Origin: Bifidobacterium breve
GTDB lineage: Bacteria; Actinomycetota; Acidimicrobiia; Acidimicrobiales; Ilumatobacteraceae
Direction: 5' to 3'
NCBI GenBank assembly: GCA_943325435.2
Contig: CALPPK020000063.1
Location: forward strand, 1-6,832
Length of the DNA: 6,832 bases
This document shows positions 6,368 through 6,832 of this stretch, in pieces; positions within the stretch are counted from its first letter, which is position 1, and the number at the start of each line of letters is the position of its first letter. The notes under the pieces were generated by a model. It was given only the letters and a program-made list of their open reading frames with translations. It was not told where the DNA came from and searched no databases. The translations under genes were made by a program, and so were the position numbers.

Positions 6368-6832
6368 ATCACGGACGTTGATGATTCCCTTCTCGTTCGT
6401 CGAGCCAAGCGCGGCGACCAAAACGCTGTCGATGCCCTGTTACGTGTCCACTACGACACAGTGCGTGCTGTCTGTCACCGCATTGTCATCAATAAGGCAG
6501 ACGCTGAAGATGCCACCCAAATGGCTCTGATCTCCATTGTTCGCGCAATTCCTTCATTCGATGGCCGTTCCAAATTTTCCACTTGGATCTATCGCATTGC
6601 CACTAACGCGGCCCTCGATGAAGTGCGTCGCATTCAACGCCGGCCCCTTCCGACTGACAAAGAGTCGGTCTATGACTCGCCAACTGGCGACCGCACCAAT
6701 GCTGTTGATGCCCAGATGGATGTCTCTGCTGCCCTTGCCCAGTTGCCAGAGGAATACCGCGCTGCCATTGTTCTTCGCCACGTTGCTGACCTTGATTACG
6801 AGGAAATCGCTGCAATTCAAGGGGTTCCTGTC
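6368..6832 (+). CDS. sigM: ECF-type RNA polymerase sigma factor (SigM-like), 3' end outside window, apparent ATC start
   Basis: Directs RNA polymerase to alternative promoters. The frame gives 155 residues to the edge, with sigma-2 (about 5-90: DDSLLVRRAKRGD, then DAEDATQMALISIVRAIPSF for core binding and -10 contact, FSTWIYRIATNAALDEVRR) and the start of sigma-4 (about 118-155: LAQLPEEYRAAIVLRHVADLDYEEIAAI, entering the helix-turn-helix). An acidic linker joins them. Perhaps 20-40 residues are missing. The start is odd: an in-frame TAG at 6356-6358 bounds the frame, and the first ATG/GTG/TTG in frame is GTG at 6461, inside conserved region 2. An ATC at 6368 lies 7 bases after AGGG and would give (M)TDVDDSLLVRR, a natural-looking beginning; a base change or sequencing error from ATG, or an indel, is the alternative. 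The name sigM rests on the gene order known from mycobacteria; an anti-sigma gene and trxB would be expected next but are not visible. Confidence 0.9.
   Translation, partial: MTDVDDSLLVRRAKRGDQNAVDALLRVHYDTVRAVCHRIVINKADAEDATQMALISIVRAIPSFDGRSKFSTWIYRIATNAALDEVRRIQRRPLPTDKESVYDSPTGDRTNAVDAQMDVSAALAQLPEEYRAAIVLRHVADLDYEEIAAIQGVPV

Noticed and set aside
6129..6530. A 133-codon plus-strand open frame running across the kinase-sigma junction
   Set aside because: It is out of frame with both the kinase ectodomain and the sigma factor and has no family-like features. It matters only as a possible source of a start if the sigma gene carries an indel.

Overview
The window looks like chromosomal core DNA of an actinobacterium with moderate GC content. 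Its gene order resembles the conserved actinobacterial stretch known from Mycobacterium tuberculosis as pcnA, mutT4, Rv3909, mviN/murJ-pseudokinase, sigM. A non-mycobacterial lineage such as Acidimicrobiia is my guess, because a GNAT gene and a degV gene occupy places in that order, but the sequence alone does not settle it. I see no sign of a mobile element, phage, CRISPR array, tRNA or rRNA.

Layout: (1) positions 1-917, minus strand: the N-terminal two thirds of a CCA-adding tRNA nucleotidyltransferase (pcnA/cca), cut off by the window edge. (2) About 918-1016: a short divergent intergenic region with weak -10-like hexamers on both strands. (3) From about 1017 to the right edge, five plus-strand genes packed as one probable operon: a GNAT acetyltransferase with a second, degenerate N-terminal half; a 657-residue, cysteine-free, signal-peptide-bearing membrane-anchored protein of the DUF6049 (Rv3909-like) type; a DegV/FakB-type fatty-acid-binding protein; a transmembrane Ser/Thr protein kinase with a discoidin-like extracellular domain; and an ECF-type (SigM-like) sigma factor cut off by the right edge. 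Gaps are -4, 3, about 51 and 30 bases.

How they may work together (inference): the surface protein and the kinase ectodomain both face the outside of the membrane, in the part of the genome that carries the lipid II flippase MurJ in other actinobacteria. The kinase could sense an envelope or glycan signal, and the sigma factor encoded next could convert it into transcription. murJ is absent from its usual place and degV sits in the interval.

Most worth a second look: the sigma-factor frame has no ATG, GTG or TTG start where one is needed, but has an ATC placed 7 bases after an AGGG ribosome-binding-like sequence. That AGGG can be buried in, or left free by, two mutually exclusive hairpins. 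Also notable are the catalytically complete kinase attached to an ectodomain that in mycobacteria follows a pseudokinase, and a C/G-tract palindrome resembling CsoR-family operators in front of the kinase gene.
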